11,306 nt of DNA from Acidimicrobiaceae bacterium (GTDB lineage Bacteria > Actinomycetota > Acidimicrobiia > Acidimicrobiales > Ilumatobacteraceae): NCBI GenBank assembly GCA_006515795.1, contig VFMC01000164.1, positions 1 to 11,306 of the forward strand, written 5' to 3'. Shown piece by piece: positions 1 through 6,260 of this stretch. The notes beneath the pieces are model-generated. The model saw only the letters and a list, made by a program, of their open reading frames with translations. It had not been told where the DNA came from and did not search any database. The position numbers and the translations under genes are program-made. Every line of letters begins with the position of its first letter. Position 1 is the stretch's first letter.

Positions 1-726
1 CCGACGCAGGCCCCGCGAACGCCGTGGAACCACCCGATCACGCCGCATCGCCGGTTCGCGTACACGACGGTGCCGCTCGAGCAGGCCAAGGCCGTCCGGC
101 GCACCTTCGGATGCACGTTCAACGACGTGGTGATGGCGGTGTGCAGCGGCACGCTTCGGCGGTACCTCGTGAAACACGATGCGCTCCCGGTGGAAAGCCT
201 GATCGCGATGGTGCCGGTGAGCGTGCGCAGCGGCACCGAGGACGACGCATACCAGAACCGCGTGTCGGCACTGTTGGCCGATCTCGCCACGAACGAGGCC
301 GATGTCGCCAAGCGATTGCGGCGCGTGCAACAGAGCATGACCGCGGCGAAGGAGAACCTGGCCGCGATCCCGGCCGAGACGCTGCAGGACTTCACCCAGT
401 TCGCGCCACCAGCGGTGGCGGCCAGGGCGATGCGGATGTACAGCCGGCTACGGATCGCAGATCGCATGAACCCGCCGTTCAACCTCGTCATCTCCAACGT
501 TCCCGGTCCATCGCAGCCGCTGTACTCGGCCGGGGCGAAGCTCGAGCACTTCTATCCGGTCAGCGCGCTCGCCGACGGCCAGGGCCTGAACATGACCGTG
601 CAGAGCTACAACGGCAACCTCGATTTCGGGTTCATCGCCTGCCGCGACCTGGTTCCGGATCTGTGGCTGATGACCGAGTTGCTGCAGGAGAGCATGCAGG
701 AACTGCTCGATCTCGCCCGCGCGTGA
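1..726 (+). CDS. WS/DGAT wax ester synthase / diacylglycerol acyltransferase, C-terminal part (5' truncated by window)
   Basis: The frame is open from base 1 to the TGA at 724-726 (241 residues), so the start lies outside the window. Seen: PRTPWN near the N-terminal edge, FNDVVMAVCSGTLRRYL around residues 40-56, and near the C-terminus NLVISNVPGPSQPLYSAG, then ADGQGLNMTVQSY and LDFGFIACRDLVPD. Known: these blocks mark the C-terminal half of the bacterial WS/DGAT family, which uses acyl-CoA to make triacylglycerol or wax esters at the membrane and lipid-body surface. The catalytic HHxxxDG motif belongs to the missing N-terminal half and cannot be checked. Full-length members are about 450-500 residues, so roughly half is present. 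An internal ATG would give a shorter protein, but family homology continues upstream of any such start. The next gene is 69 bases downstream on the same strand, beyond a palindrome. Function at family level is secure; wax ester versus triacylglycerol preference cannot be told. Confidence 0.93.
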   Translation, partial: PTQAPRTPWNHPITPHRRFAYTTVPLEQAKAVRRTFGCTFNDVVMAVCSGTLRRYLVKHDALPVESLIAMVPVSVRSGTEDDAYQNRVSALLADLATNEADVAKRLRRVQQSMTAAKENLAAIPAETLQDFTQFAPPAVAARAMRMYSRLRIADRMNPPFNLVISNVPGPSQPLYSAGAKLEHFYPVSALADGQGLNMTVQSYNGNLDFGFIACRDLVPDLWLMTELLQESMQELLDLARA

Positions 727-742
727 CTCCGAGCACACCCCC

Positions 743-762
743 ATCGGGACGTTCGTCCCTTC
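743..762. promoter_or_regulatory. DosR/OsdR-like palindrome upstream of the cupredoxin gene
   Basis: GGGAC (746-750), four bases GTTC, then GTCCC (755-759) form a perfect 14-base palindrome centred 43 bases before the cupredoxin ATG. Known: mycobacterial DosR and streptomycete OsdR bind palindromes with a GGGAC-N4-GTCCC core. The core matches fully, but the outer bases match only partly (the C at 745 fits; most flanks do not). A weak -10-like GACAAT at 783-788 would put transcription start at about 795-796, leaving the palindrome just upstream of the -35 position, a usual place for an activator. Alternative: a short hairpin ending the acyltransferase transcript, 19 bases after its stop; the following TTCTCCCTT is a poor U-tract. 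Inference only. Confidence 0.4.
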
Positions 763-795
763 TCCCTTGGTGCCGGCGGCGGGACAATCGAGCCA

Positions 796-3228
796 ATGAA
801 TATTTGCGTTCGCAACAATCCCCCCACCGGACGCATGGCGAGGCACTGGCTCTTCGTCGTTTCGGTGGTCCTGGTCCTCGGGCCGCTCGTAGCCGCGAAG
901 AGCGCCGATGCCGGCGGTCCTAGCACCGTCGTCGTCTCGGGCGGGCTGACCCCCCAGGTGCTCACCGTCGCGGTCGGTACCACCGTGACCTGGGAGCTGG
1001 CCGACAGCGGCAAGCACCGGATCAGATCGACCACCGACGCATTGCGCTTCGACTCCGGTGGCCTCGATGCCGGGTCGTCGTTCTCGTTCACCTTCGCCAC
1101 GGTCGGCACCTTCACGTACCGCGACGAGGAGAACAAGGACTCCGACGCCTACCTGGGCGCGATTGCCGTAGTGGCGTCCGAGCCCGTGGGCGGCGGAGGC
1201 GGCGGGGGCGGTGGCGGAGGGATCCCCGTCCCTCCGTCCACTGGCCCCACCACCGTCGGGATCGCCAACCGCGCCTTCTCGCCCGCCTCGATCAGCATCG
1301 CCACCGGGTCGACGGTGATCTGGCGGAACAACGACCGGGATCCCCACACCGTCACCCACAACGGCGGCACCTTCGACAGTGGCAGCTTCGGAACCGGCGC
1401 CTCGTACCAGCACACCTTCGCCACGGCCGGCACGTTCTCCTACTTCTGCGACATCCACCCGAGCATGACCGGCGTGGTGTCGGTCTCCAACCCGGCGCCG
1501 GGAGGGACGCTGCCGCCTCCCCCGCCACCACCTCCCGCCCCGACCGTCCCGCCCGCCGGTCAGCCGTCGACCCCTGCTGCTCCCGTTGGTTCGAACTCGG
1601 TTCGGATCGTCGACTTCGCCTTCCAGCCCGCGTCTCTGACGGTCTCGGCCGGCACCAGGGTGACGTGGACGAACGCAGGCCAGGCTCGCCACACCGTGGC
1701 CGCCAACGACGGCTCGTTCACCAGCCCCGACATCCGCTCGGGAACCTCATACGACCGCCTCTTCGACGCACCGGGAACGTTCCTCTACTTCTGCGACATC
1801 CATCCCGACATGACCGCCACGATCTCGGTCACCGGAACCGGAGGAGAACCGCCGCCGCCCCCGCCACCACCGACCGCACTTGCGCCGGTCACGGCGTCGG
1901 GCGACATCCAGATCGCCGACTTCTCGTTCGCCCCGCGGAGCATCACCGTGACGGCAGGCGACTCGCTGACGTTCGTGAACACCGGCGCGGCGCGCCACAG
2001 TGCCACCGCCAAGGACGGCTCGTTCGACACCGGCCTCCTCGCGCGGGGCGGCAGCTCCCGGCGGACCTTCGCAGCACCGGGCACGTTCCCGTACTTCTGC
2101 ACCATCCACCCGGACATGACGGGCACGGTGCTGGTCACCGGGGTGAACGGCGAGCCTCCCCCACCGGCCAAGGAACGCCCACCTGTTGCCGCCGGATCAG
2201 GTGACGTGCAGATGGTCGACTTCGCCTTCAGCCCCACCCAGGTCACCGTGGCCGCCGGAGGCTCTGTCGCCTTCGTGAACGCGGGTTTGGCGCCGCACAC
2301 AGCGACAGCCCGCGACAAGTCGTTCGACAGCGGCATGGTGCAACCAGGCGGTAGCTACCGCGCCTCGTTCCCGACGCCCGGCACGTTCTCGTTCTTCTGC
2401 ACCATCCATCCGGACATGACCGGAACGGTGCTGGTGGCGGGCGCCGACGGTGCTCCCCCGCCGGCAGAGGTTGCATCGTCGCCGGCGTCCGCGGGCACCC
2501 CGATGGTCGTCGACGTGCAAGTGCTGGGCGAGTCCTTCGAGCCGGCCGACGTACGCGTCGCCCAAGGCGGCACGGTCACGTGGACCGTGGTCAGCCGCAG
2601 CCCACACATCATCGAGGCCGACGACGGCACCTTCGTGAGCGACATCATCACCAGCACGAGCACCTACAGCTTCACGTTCGACACCCCGGGCCGGTTCGAG
2701 TACCACGACGGGCTCACCGACCGGATGAGTGGATCGGTGACGGTCGTGGCCGACCCCTCCGCGCTCACCGCCGGCGAGGCGGCCGACGGCACCAAGGCAG
2801 CAGTCCGGATCATCGACCTCGACTACGACCCGCGGGAGGTCACCGTGGTGAAGGGCGGCACGGTGACGTGGACGAACATCGGTCAAGCGCCACACACCGT
2901 CACTGGCCGCGACGACGGCTGGACGTCGGACCTGCTGCAGACAGGCGACCAGTTCGCTCAGGTGTTCCCCACCGTCGGCAGCTTCGAGTACTTCTGCACG
3001 CTGCACCCCGACATGGTCGGCACCGTCGTGGTGACCGAGAGCCTCGGCGCGCCTCCGCCCCCGGTAGCGCCTCCCGCTGCCGCGATCATCGCGCCGCCCA
3101 CCGGTGGCAGCCGCAGCAGCGGCGCCGCCACACTCGCCCTGACGCTCGTCGGTGGCCTCCTGCTCGGCGCGGCTGCGTTCACCGTCGGGCGCATCACCAA
3201 GCACGGCGCGATGCCGGCGACGAGCTGA
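796..3228 (+). CDS. Exported membrane-anchored protein with seven tandem cupredoxin domains
   Basis: 810 residues. An N-terminal hydrophobic segment (about residues 18-34, after RH) looks like a signal peptide. An in-frame ATG at 835 (M14) would give a tidier signal peptide, and neither start has a clear Shine-Dalgarno site. Seven cupredoxin (plastocyanin/azurin-like) repeats follow, about 45-126, 152-231, 268-346, 369-448, 469-548, 572-651 and 668-746. Linkers are one poly-Gly run (132-142) and several poly-Pro runs. Type-1 copper ligands His/Cys/His/Met are visible in domain 2 (H184, C218, H221, M224), 3 (H299, C333, H336, M339), 4 (H401, C435, H438, M441), 5 (H501, C535, H538, M541) and 7 (H700, C734, H737, M740). 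Domains 1 and 6 lack the Cys and second His. A hydrophobic helix (about 777-797), then RITKHG, suggests a C-terminal membrane anchor. Inferred role: cell-surface copper binding or electron transfer. No partner oxidase is nearby. Confidence 0.9.
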   Translation: MNICVRNNPPTGRMARHWLFVVSVVLVLGPLVAAKSADAGGPSTVVVSGGLTPQVLTVAVGTTVTWELADSGKHRIRSTTDALRFDSGGLDAGSSFSFTFATVGTFTYRDEENKDSDAYLGAIAVVASEPVGGGGGGGGGGGIPVPPSTGPTTVGIANRAFSPASISIATGSTVIWRNNDRDPHTVTHNGGTFDSGSFGTGASYQHTFATAGTFSYFCDIHPSMTGVVSVSNPAPGGTLPPPPPPPPAPTVPPAGQPSTPAAPVGSNSVRIVDFAFQPASLTVSAGTRVTWTNAGQARHTVAANDGSFTSPDIRSGTSYDRLFDAPGTFLYFCDIHPDMTATISVTGTGGEPPPPPPPPTALAPVTASGDIQIADFSFAPRSITVTAGDSLTFVNTGAARHSATAKDGSFDTGLLARGGSSRRTFAAPGTFPYFCTIHPDMTGTVLVTGVNGEPPPPAKERPPVAAGSGDVQMVDFAFSPTQVTVAAGGSVAFVNAGLAPHTATARDKSFDSGMVQPGGSYRASFPTPGTFSFFCTIHPDMTGTVLVAGADGAPPPAEVASSPASAGTPMVVDVQVLGESFEPADVRVAQGGTVTWTVVSRSPHIIEADDGTFVSDIITSTSTYSFTFDTPGRFEYHDGLTDRMSGSVTVVADPSALTAGEAADGTKAAVRIIDLDYDPREVTVVKGGTVTWTNIGQAPHTVTGRDDGWTSDLLQTGDQFAQVFPTVGSFEYFCTLHPDMVGTVVVTESLGAPPPPVAPPAAAIIAPPTGGSRSSGAATLALTLVGGLLLGAAAFTVGRITKHGAMPATS

Positions 3229-3234
3229 CTCGCC

Positions 3235-4662
3235 TCACCGGTCGCGCAACCGGTCGACGGTGAACGCAGCTACCCGCTCGGCGACCATCACGGTGGGGAG
3301 ATGCAGGTTGGCGCGGGGCGCTTCGGGCATCACCGAGGCATCGCACACCATCAAGCCGTCGTAACCGATCACCCGGCACGCGGGATCGACAACGGTGCCC
3401 ATCGCGCAGGTACCGGCCGCGTGCACGTAGTCGCCGAGAGCGGCACGCACGCCGTCATGTGATCGGTCGTAGTCGCTCACCGCGCCGAGGAGGGCGAACG
3501 AGCGATGTTCGAGCACCCGTTCGGCAGCATCGATGGCCGCCGACATCGGCCGCCAGTCGCGCTCGTCGGTGAACATCCCGAACTCGACGATCGGGTCGAC
3601 CGTGGGATCGTCACCGGCCAGGCGAACCGAGCCGCGCGACTTCGACCGCATCAACGCGGCCATCAGCAGGCCGAGTCGCGGCGCCGACCGATCGATTCCG
3701 TCGATCGGCACGAGCTGCACATCGTCCGTCTCGAACGGTGACGACAGCCGCGCCACGGTGGCGATCGGCAGCGCCGCCGGCGTCGGCGTCGGCGATTCGC
3801 CGAGCGTGATCGCGATCGGGAACGACGGATGGTCGTGGAGGTTGGCCCCGATGCCTGCCGCGTCGACCCGTGAGCGCAGCAGGATCGCCGGGGAGTGGAT
3901 CGCGCCGGCGCTCACGATCACCAGGTCGGCTTCCAGCTCCTCGCCCGACGCCAGGCGCACCCCCCGGGCAACGCGCCCGTCAAGCAGAACCCGGTCGACC
4001 AGTGCGTCGCCGCGAACGACGAGGTTGGCTCGGCCGCGTGCGGGTTCGAGGTACGCGTCGTTCACCGACACCCGAGCACCGGCAGCCGATCGGGTGAGGT
4101 CGACGCCGCCGATCGCAGCGGGCTCGGCCCCGGCGAGCGCGACGTTCACCCGACCCCACTCGCTACGTGGGGCGCGGTGGAGTACCAGGGACGTGCGTTC
4201 GAACCACGGCGCCACGTCGTCCCAACCCCACCCGTCGCAGCCGTGATCGCGTTCCCATCCGTCGTAGTCGGATCGATGACCGGGCATCGCGACCATCGCG
4301 TTGATCGCCGACGAACCGCCGACACCGCGCCCGCGCACGTACGCACGAGGCGCCTGCCCTGGGGAGCGGACCGCCTGGAGTCCCGGCCAGTGCCGATCGG
4401 GCAGAGCCATCGCGGCTACGAATGACGAACCGGCGATCTCCGGTGGTGTCTCGGCGGAGCGGTGGTCGGGGCCCGCCTCGAGCAGGGTGACGTGGAAGTC
4501 GGGCTGCTCGCTCAGCCGCGCCGCGACGACCGCGCCGGCCGATCCGGCTCCGACCACGATGATCCGCCTCACCGTCTGCGGTTCGACCATCGGGTGTTCG
4601 ACCATCGGGTGTTCGACCATCGAGTGTTCGACCATCGAGTGTTCGACCATCGAGTGAAGCAT
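3235..4662 (-). CDS. GMC-family FAD-dependent oxidoreductase (short form)
   Basis: 475 residues from the ATG at 4662; M25 (4590) starts the recognisable domain. Seen: Rossmann FAD motif VVGAGSAG (residues 36-43) with the ribose-binding Glu in LLEAG (E62), GMC signature GRGVGGSSAINA (111-122), C-terminal YVHAAGTCAMG (His414) and a PRANLHLPTVM block (His454), which line up with the GMC catalytic His-His/Asn pair. The usual CDASVMP strand precedes it. Known: GMC enzymes oxidise alcohols, sugars, choline or sterols with FAD. At about 450-475 residues it is at the short end, similar in size to mycofactocin-associated MftG proteins, but no mycofactocin gene is in the window, so I do not assign that name. 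The start is uncertain: six in-frame ATGs fall within a 15-bp tandem repeat. The outermost has a weak GGGGG 6 bases upstream; the inner ones have none. Reading further upstream gives an Arg/Gly-rich sequence that looks non-coding. Substrate unknown. Confidence 0.9.
   Translation of the reverse strand: MLHSMVEHSMVEHSMVEHPMVEHPMVEPQTVRRIIVVGAGSAGAVVAARLSEQPDFHVTLLEAGPDHRSAETPPEIAGSSFVAAMALPDRHWPGLQAVRSPGQAPRAYVRGRGVGGSSAINAMVAMPGHRSDYDGWERDHGCDGWGWDDVAPWFERTSLVLHRAPRSEWGRVNVALAGAEPAAIGGVDLTRSAAGARVSVNDAYLEPARGRANLVVRGDALVDRVLLDGRVARGVRLASGEELEADLVIVSAGAIHSPAILLRSRVDAAGIGANLHDHPSFPIAITLGESPTPTPAALPIATVARLSSPFETDDVQLVPIDGIDRSAPRLGLLMAALMRSKSRGSVRLAGDDPTVDPIVEFGMFTDERDWRPMSAAIDAAERVLEHRSFALLGAVSDYDRSHDGVRAALGDYVHAAGTCAMGTVVDPACRVIGYDGLMVCDASVMPEAPRANLHLPTVMVAERVAAFTVDRLRDR
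3236..3255. terminator. Inverted repeat between convergent genes (possible bidirectional terminator)
   Basis: ACCGGT at 3237-3242 and again at 3249-3254 can pair as a 6-bp stem with a 6-base loop (CGCGCA). It sits at the junction of the converging cupredoxin and GMC genes, inside the last codons of the GMC gene. There is no U-tract on either strand. The genes are only 6 bases apart, so a shared stem here is plausible, but the evidence is only the symmetry. Confidence 0.25.
4581..4655. repeat. Five tandem 15-bp repeats at the 5' end of the GMC gene
   Basis: Five head-to-tail copies of GTTCGACCATCGRGT (4581-4595, 4596-4610, 4611-4625, 4626-4640, 4641-4655). The first two have G and the last three A at the one variable position. 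On the minus strand each copy carries an ATG in the GMC frame and encodes MVEHS or MVEHP; with the ATG at 4662 this gives six in-frame start codons spaced by 12-15 bases. The unit is a multiple of three, so copy-number change would keep the frame. Alternatively, if translation starts at 4590, most of the array is 5' leader and could be a direct-repeat protein-binding site. Confidence 0.9.
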
Positions 4663-4740
4663 AGGAAGCCCCCGACCCGGCCGATCACGGATGCGCACCG
4701 CGACTTGTCTCCCGGCGGCGAGTTGGCCAGGCTGAAGGCC

Positions 4741-5236
4741 GTGCAACTGCGACGAGTGGACCCCGGGACCGCATCGACGGTCACGTCGACGCTCACCTCG
4801 GCGTTCGCCGCGCTTTTCCTGGTCGCCGCGTGCACCGGTGACCTCCAGGTCGCGGCGACGACCACGGTGCCGACGACGACCTCTCCACCGACGACGACGA
4901 GCACCACCACCACGACGACCAGCACAACCACCACGACCAGCACCAAACGCCGCCGACGTGCCAGGCGCGGCGACCCGGCTGACCACCTACCTGGGCTCGT
5001 TCGGCTTCCAGATGACCGAGCCCACCGACGGAGCCGGATACGAGGAGTTCCTCGACGTCACCAAGATCTACTTCTGGTCGGAGGCCGAGGCAGTGGCGAA
5101 GTCGGTGGCGCGAGCGATGGGCGGAGGCACCCTGGCGCCGATGCCCACTCCGGCACCGATCGTCGGGGCGATGGTCGGTCTCGGCGACGCCGGCGTGTTG
5201 GTGATGCTCGGCCGCGACCTGGCCCCGTCGTTCTGA
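4741..5236 (+). pseudogene. LytR_C-domain lipoprotein-like gene, apparently frameshifted
   Basis: Two frames together resemble one gene. From a GTG at 4741, frame one reads a hydrophobic segment ending in a lipobox-like LVAAC (Cys about residue 31), then a Thr-rich linker (VPTTTSPPTTT onward). At about 4945 it becomes an Arg-rich sequence unlike protein. The next frame then gives NAADVPGAATRLTTYLGSFG, continues through KIYFWSEAEAVAKSVARAMG and LGDAGVLVMLGRDL, and stops at 5236. Known: N-x-x-x-x-G-A-A-x-x-L, then a YYR-like strand with an acidic alanine helix and a terminal V-x-LG-x-DL, is the pattern of the LytR_C-type domain of actinobacterial cell-envelope proteins. The shift lies at ACCAAACGCC: removing one A joins the linker to NAADVP. 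The first beta strand also seems short, so a larger loss is possible. A sequencing error in the ACC/ACG repeat cannot be excluded. The GTG start is a guess; TTG 4705 and GTG 4756 are alternatives. Confidence 0.55.
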
Positions 5237-5247
5237 CCAGCTCGCCA

Positions 5248-5265
5248 GCGGCGCTCACGCGCCGC
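5248..5265 (+). terminator. GC-rich hairpin after the LytR_C-like gene
   Basis: GCGGCGC (5248-5254), loop TCAC, GCGCCGC (5259-5265): a perfect 7-bp stem starting 12 bases after the stop at 5236. There is no U-tract, which is common for terminators proposed in high-GC actinobacteria. Position and symmetry are the only evidence. Confidence 0.4.
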
Positions 5266-5337
5266 CGCGACCGACGGCAATAGTGGTGGTTCAAACGGCG
5301 TTATCATGTGGTCGCGCCTGCCCTGCGGGGTGGGTCG

Positions 5338-5352
5338 TAGAATGGAGCCGTG
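5338..5352 (+). promoter_or_regulatory. -10 box TAGAAT placed for a leaderless GTG start
   Basis: TAGAAT (5338-5343) matches the bacterial -10 consensus TANNNT/TATAAT. Only six bases separate it from the GTG at 5350, which would put transcription start at or next to the start codon. Known: leaderless mRNAs of this layout are common in actinobacteria. No good -35 is seen about 17 bases upstream. GGAG at 5344-5347 is too close to the GTG to be a normal ribosome binding site. This supports the GTG start and a promoter for the following gene pair. Confidence 0.5.
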
Positions 5353-5559
5353 CCACGTCCTGCCAGAACCGGCGTCGAACTCGCCTTCGACCTCACCGAG
5401 TTCGGCATGCAGATGGTCGCCGCGAAACATGTCAGAGAACACCCCGACGCGACCGAGGCCGAAGTGGCCGCGCGGGTTCGAGAATGGCTGCTGGACCGCC
5501 CAGGCGCACCTCACGGCGACTGCCCCGGCCGCCCATGGCGCTGGCCGAACGAACGGTGA
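5350..5559 (+). CDS. Small conserved-looking protein preceding a nucleotidyltransferase (possible antitoxin-like partner)
   Basis: 69 residues from a GTG. The sequence reads like a real compact protein: an amphipathic LAFDLTEFGMQMVAAKHVRE helix (about 11-30), HPDATEAEVAARVREWL (about 31-47), and a C-terminal motif RPGAPHGDCPGRP (50-62). My recollection, not checked, is that short proteins with a HPxAxxxEIxxxxxxWLxxRPGAxxGDxxGRP pattern often precede nucleotidyltransferase genes. Here the stop TGA (5557-5559) overlaps the GTG (5556) of the nucleotidyltransferase, which implies translational coupling and joint function. The order (small gene first, enzyme second) resembles AbiEi/AbiEii or other nucleotidyltransferase toxin-antitoxin pairs, but no DNA-binding motif is evident and the protein is much smaller than AbiEi. 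Role inferred only. Confidence 0.7.
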   Translation: MPRPARTGVELAFDLTEFGMQMVAAKHVREHPDATEAEVAARVREWLLDRPGAPHGDCPGRPWRWPNER

Positions 5560-6155
5560 ACCCGCTCGAGCGCTCGCTGCGCCAAGCGTCGTCCGACCTC
5601 GCCGAACTCGGCCACCGATTCGCCGTGGTCGGCGGGCTCGCCGTCTCGACATGGGCCGAGCCTCGCCTCACCCGTGACGCCGACCTCGCGGTCGCTGTTG
5701 CCAACGACACCGAAGCCGAGTCGCTCGTCGCCGCGCTAGGCGACCGTGGCTACTCGTTGATCGCCGCCGTCGAGCAGACCGCGACCGGCCGGCTCGGCAC
5801 CGTTCGCCTCGTCCGCCGTGAAGATGGCGACGGAGTCGTCGTCGACCTCCTGTTCGCATCCACTGGGGTCGAGCACGAGATCGTCGACGGCGCAGTCCTG
5901 ACAGCAGTGATCCCGGGTCTTGTCCTGCCGGTCGCCAGCGTCGGGCATCTCATCGCGATGAAGCTGCTCGCTCGCGACGATCGACACCGACCAACCGATG
6001 CCGACGACCTCACGTCATTGGCGCTCGCAGCAACTGACCATGACTGGGAGATCGCGCGAGGTGCTGCGTCGCTCATCGAGCAACGCGGATACGGCAGAGG
6101 ACGCGACCTCATCGGGGCGTTGTCCGCCCTGCGAACAGCGACCAGTCGGAATTGA
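5556..6155 (+). CDS. AbiEii-like nucleotidyltransferase (polymerase-beta superfamily)
   Basis: 199 residues from a GTG at 5556 that overlaps the stop of the preceding small gene (GTGA); an in-frame ATG at 5535 would add seven residues. Seen: HRFAVVGGLAVSTW (20-33), the GG motif of the nucleotidyltransferase fold; RLTRDADLAV (37-46) with the DxD pair D41/D43; a third acidic residue in VVVDLLFAS (D97); and a helical AMKLLARDDRHRPTDADDL block (135-153) typical of AbiEii/AbiGii-type and related family members. Known: such enzymes transfer nucleotides to RNA or protein targets, and some are toxins of type IV or related toxin-antitoxin systems (AbiEii/MenT), while others have housekeeping or antibiotic-modifying roles. 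All three metal ligands are present, so it is probably active. Target and toxicity are unknown. Together with the 69-residue partner it forms a two-gene unit. Confidence 0.8.
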   Translation: MNPLERSLRQASSDLAELGHRFAVVGGLAVSTWAEPRLTRDADLAVAVANDTEAESLVAALGDRGYSLIAAVEQTATGRLGTVRLVRREDGDGVVVDLLFASTGVEHEIVDGAVLTAVIPGLVLPVASVGHLIAMKLLARDDRHRPTDADDLTSLALAATDHDWEIARGAASLIEQRGYGRGRDLIGALSALRTATSRN

Positions 6156-6208
6156 CCCGTGAGGGCCAAGGAAGCTGTCCTCGAGGGGACCGCTGAACCG
6201 GTCAGACG

Positions 6209-6228
6209 GCTGGGCTGACATGCCCAGC
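6209..6228 (+). terminator. Hairpin downstream of the nucleotidyltransferase gene
   Basis: GCTGGGC (6209-6215), loop TGACAT, GCCCAGC (6222-6228): a perfect 7-bp stem in the 105-base gap before the membrane-protein gene. A second small inverted repeat, CTGA-ACCGG-TCAG, lies just upstream (6193-6205). No U-tract follows. It could end the two-gene unit or be an operator for the next gene, 33 bases before its ATG. Nothing else is evident in this gap. Confidence 0.35.
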
Positions 6229-6260
6229 TGTGACGTGCGCGCGCGAGAGAGACTGGACGC

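Noticed and set aside
1187..1222. GGC/GGG run as a regulatory or recombination repeat
   Set aside because: It encodes a poly-Gly linker between cupredoxin domains 1 and 2; the protein reading explains it.
448..1692. 414-codon open frame on the minus strand
   Set aside because: Runs across the acyltransferase end, the gap and the cupredoxin gene; Arg/Gly-rich with no motif.
4581..4655. CRISPR array
   Set aside because: Units are 15 bp, directly adjacent with no spacers, and lie inside a coding frame.
3235..4662. Naming the GMC enzyme MftG
   Set aside because: Length and motifs are compatible, but no mycofactocin gene is visible in the window and I cannot separate MftG from other short GMC proteins by eye.
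4663..4986. Longer N-terminus for the GMC oxidoreductase reaching 4986
   Set aside because: The added sequence is Arg/Gly-rich, antisense to the Thr-repeat gene, and precedes the FAD motif by far more than is usual in the family.
4838..5236. GTG start at 4838 making the LytR_C-like frame a complete 132-residue gene
   Set aside because: The N-terminal 30 or so residues would be an Arg/Pro-rich translation of the ACC/ACG repeat in the wrong frame, with no signal peptide; the neighbouring frame gives a sensible lipoprotein start.
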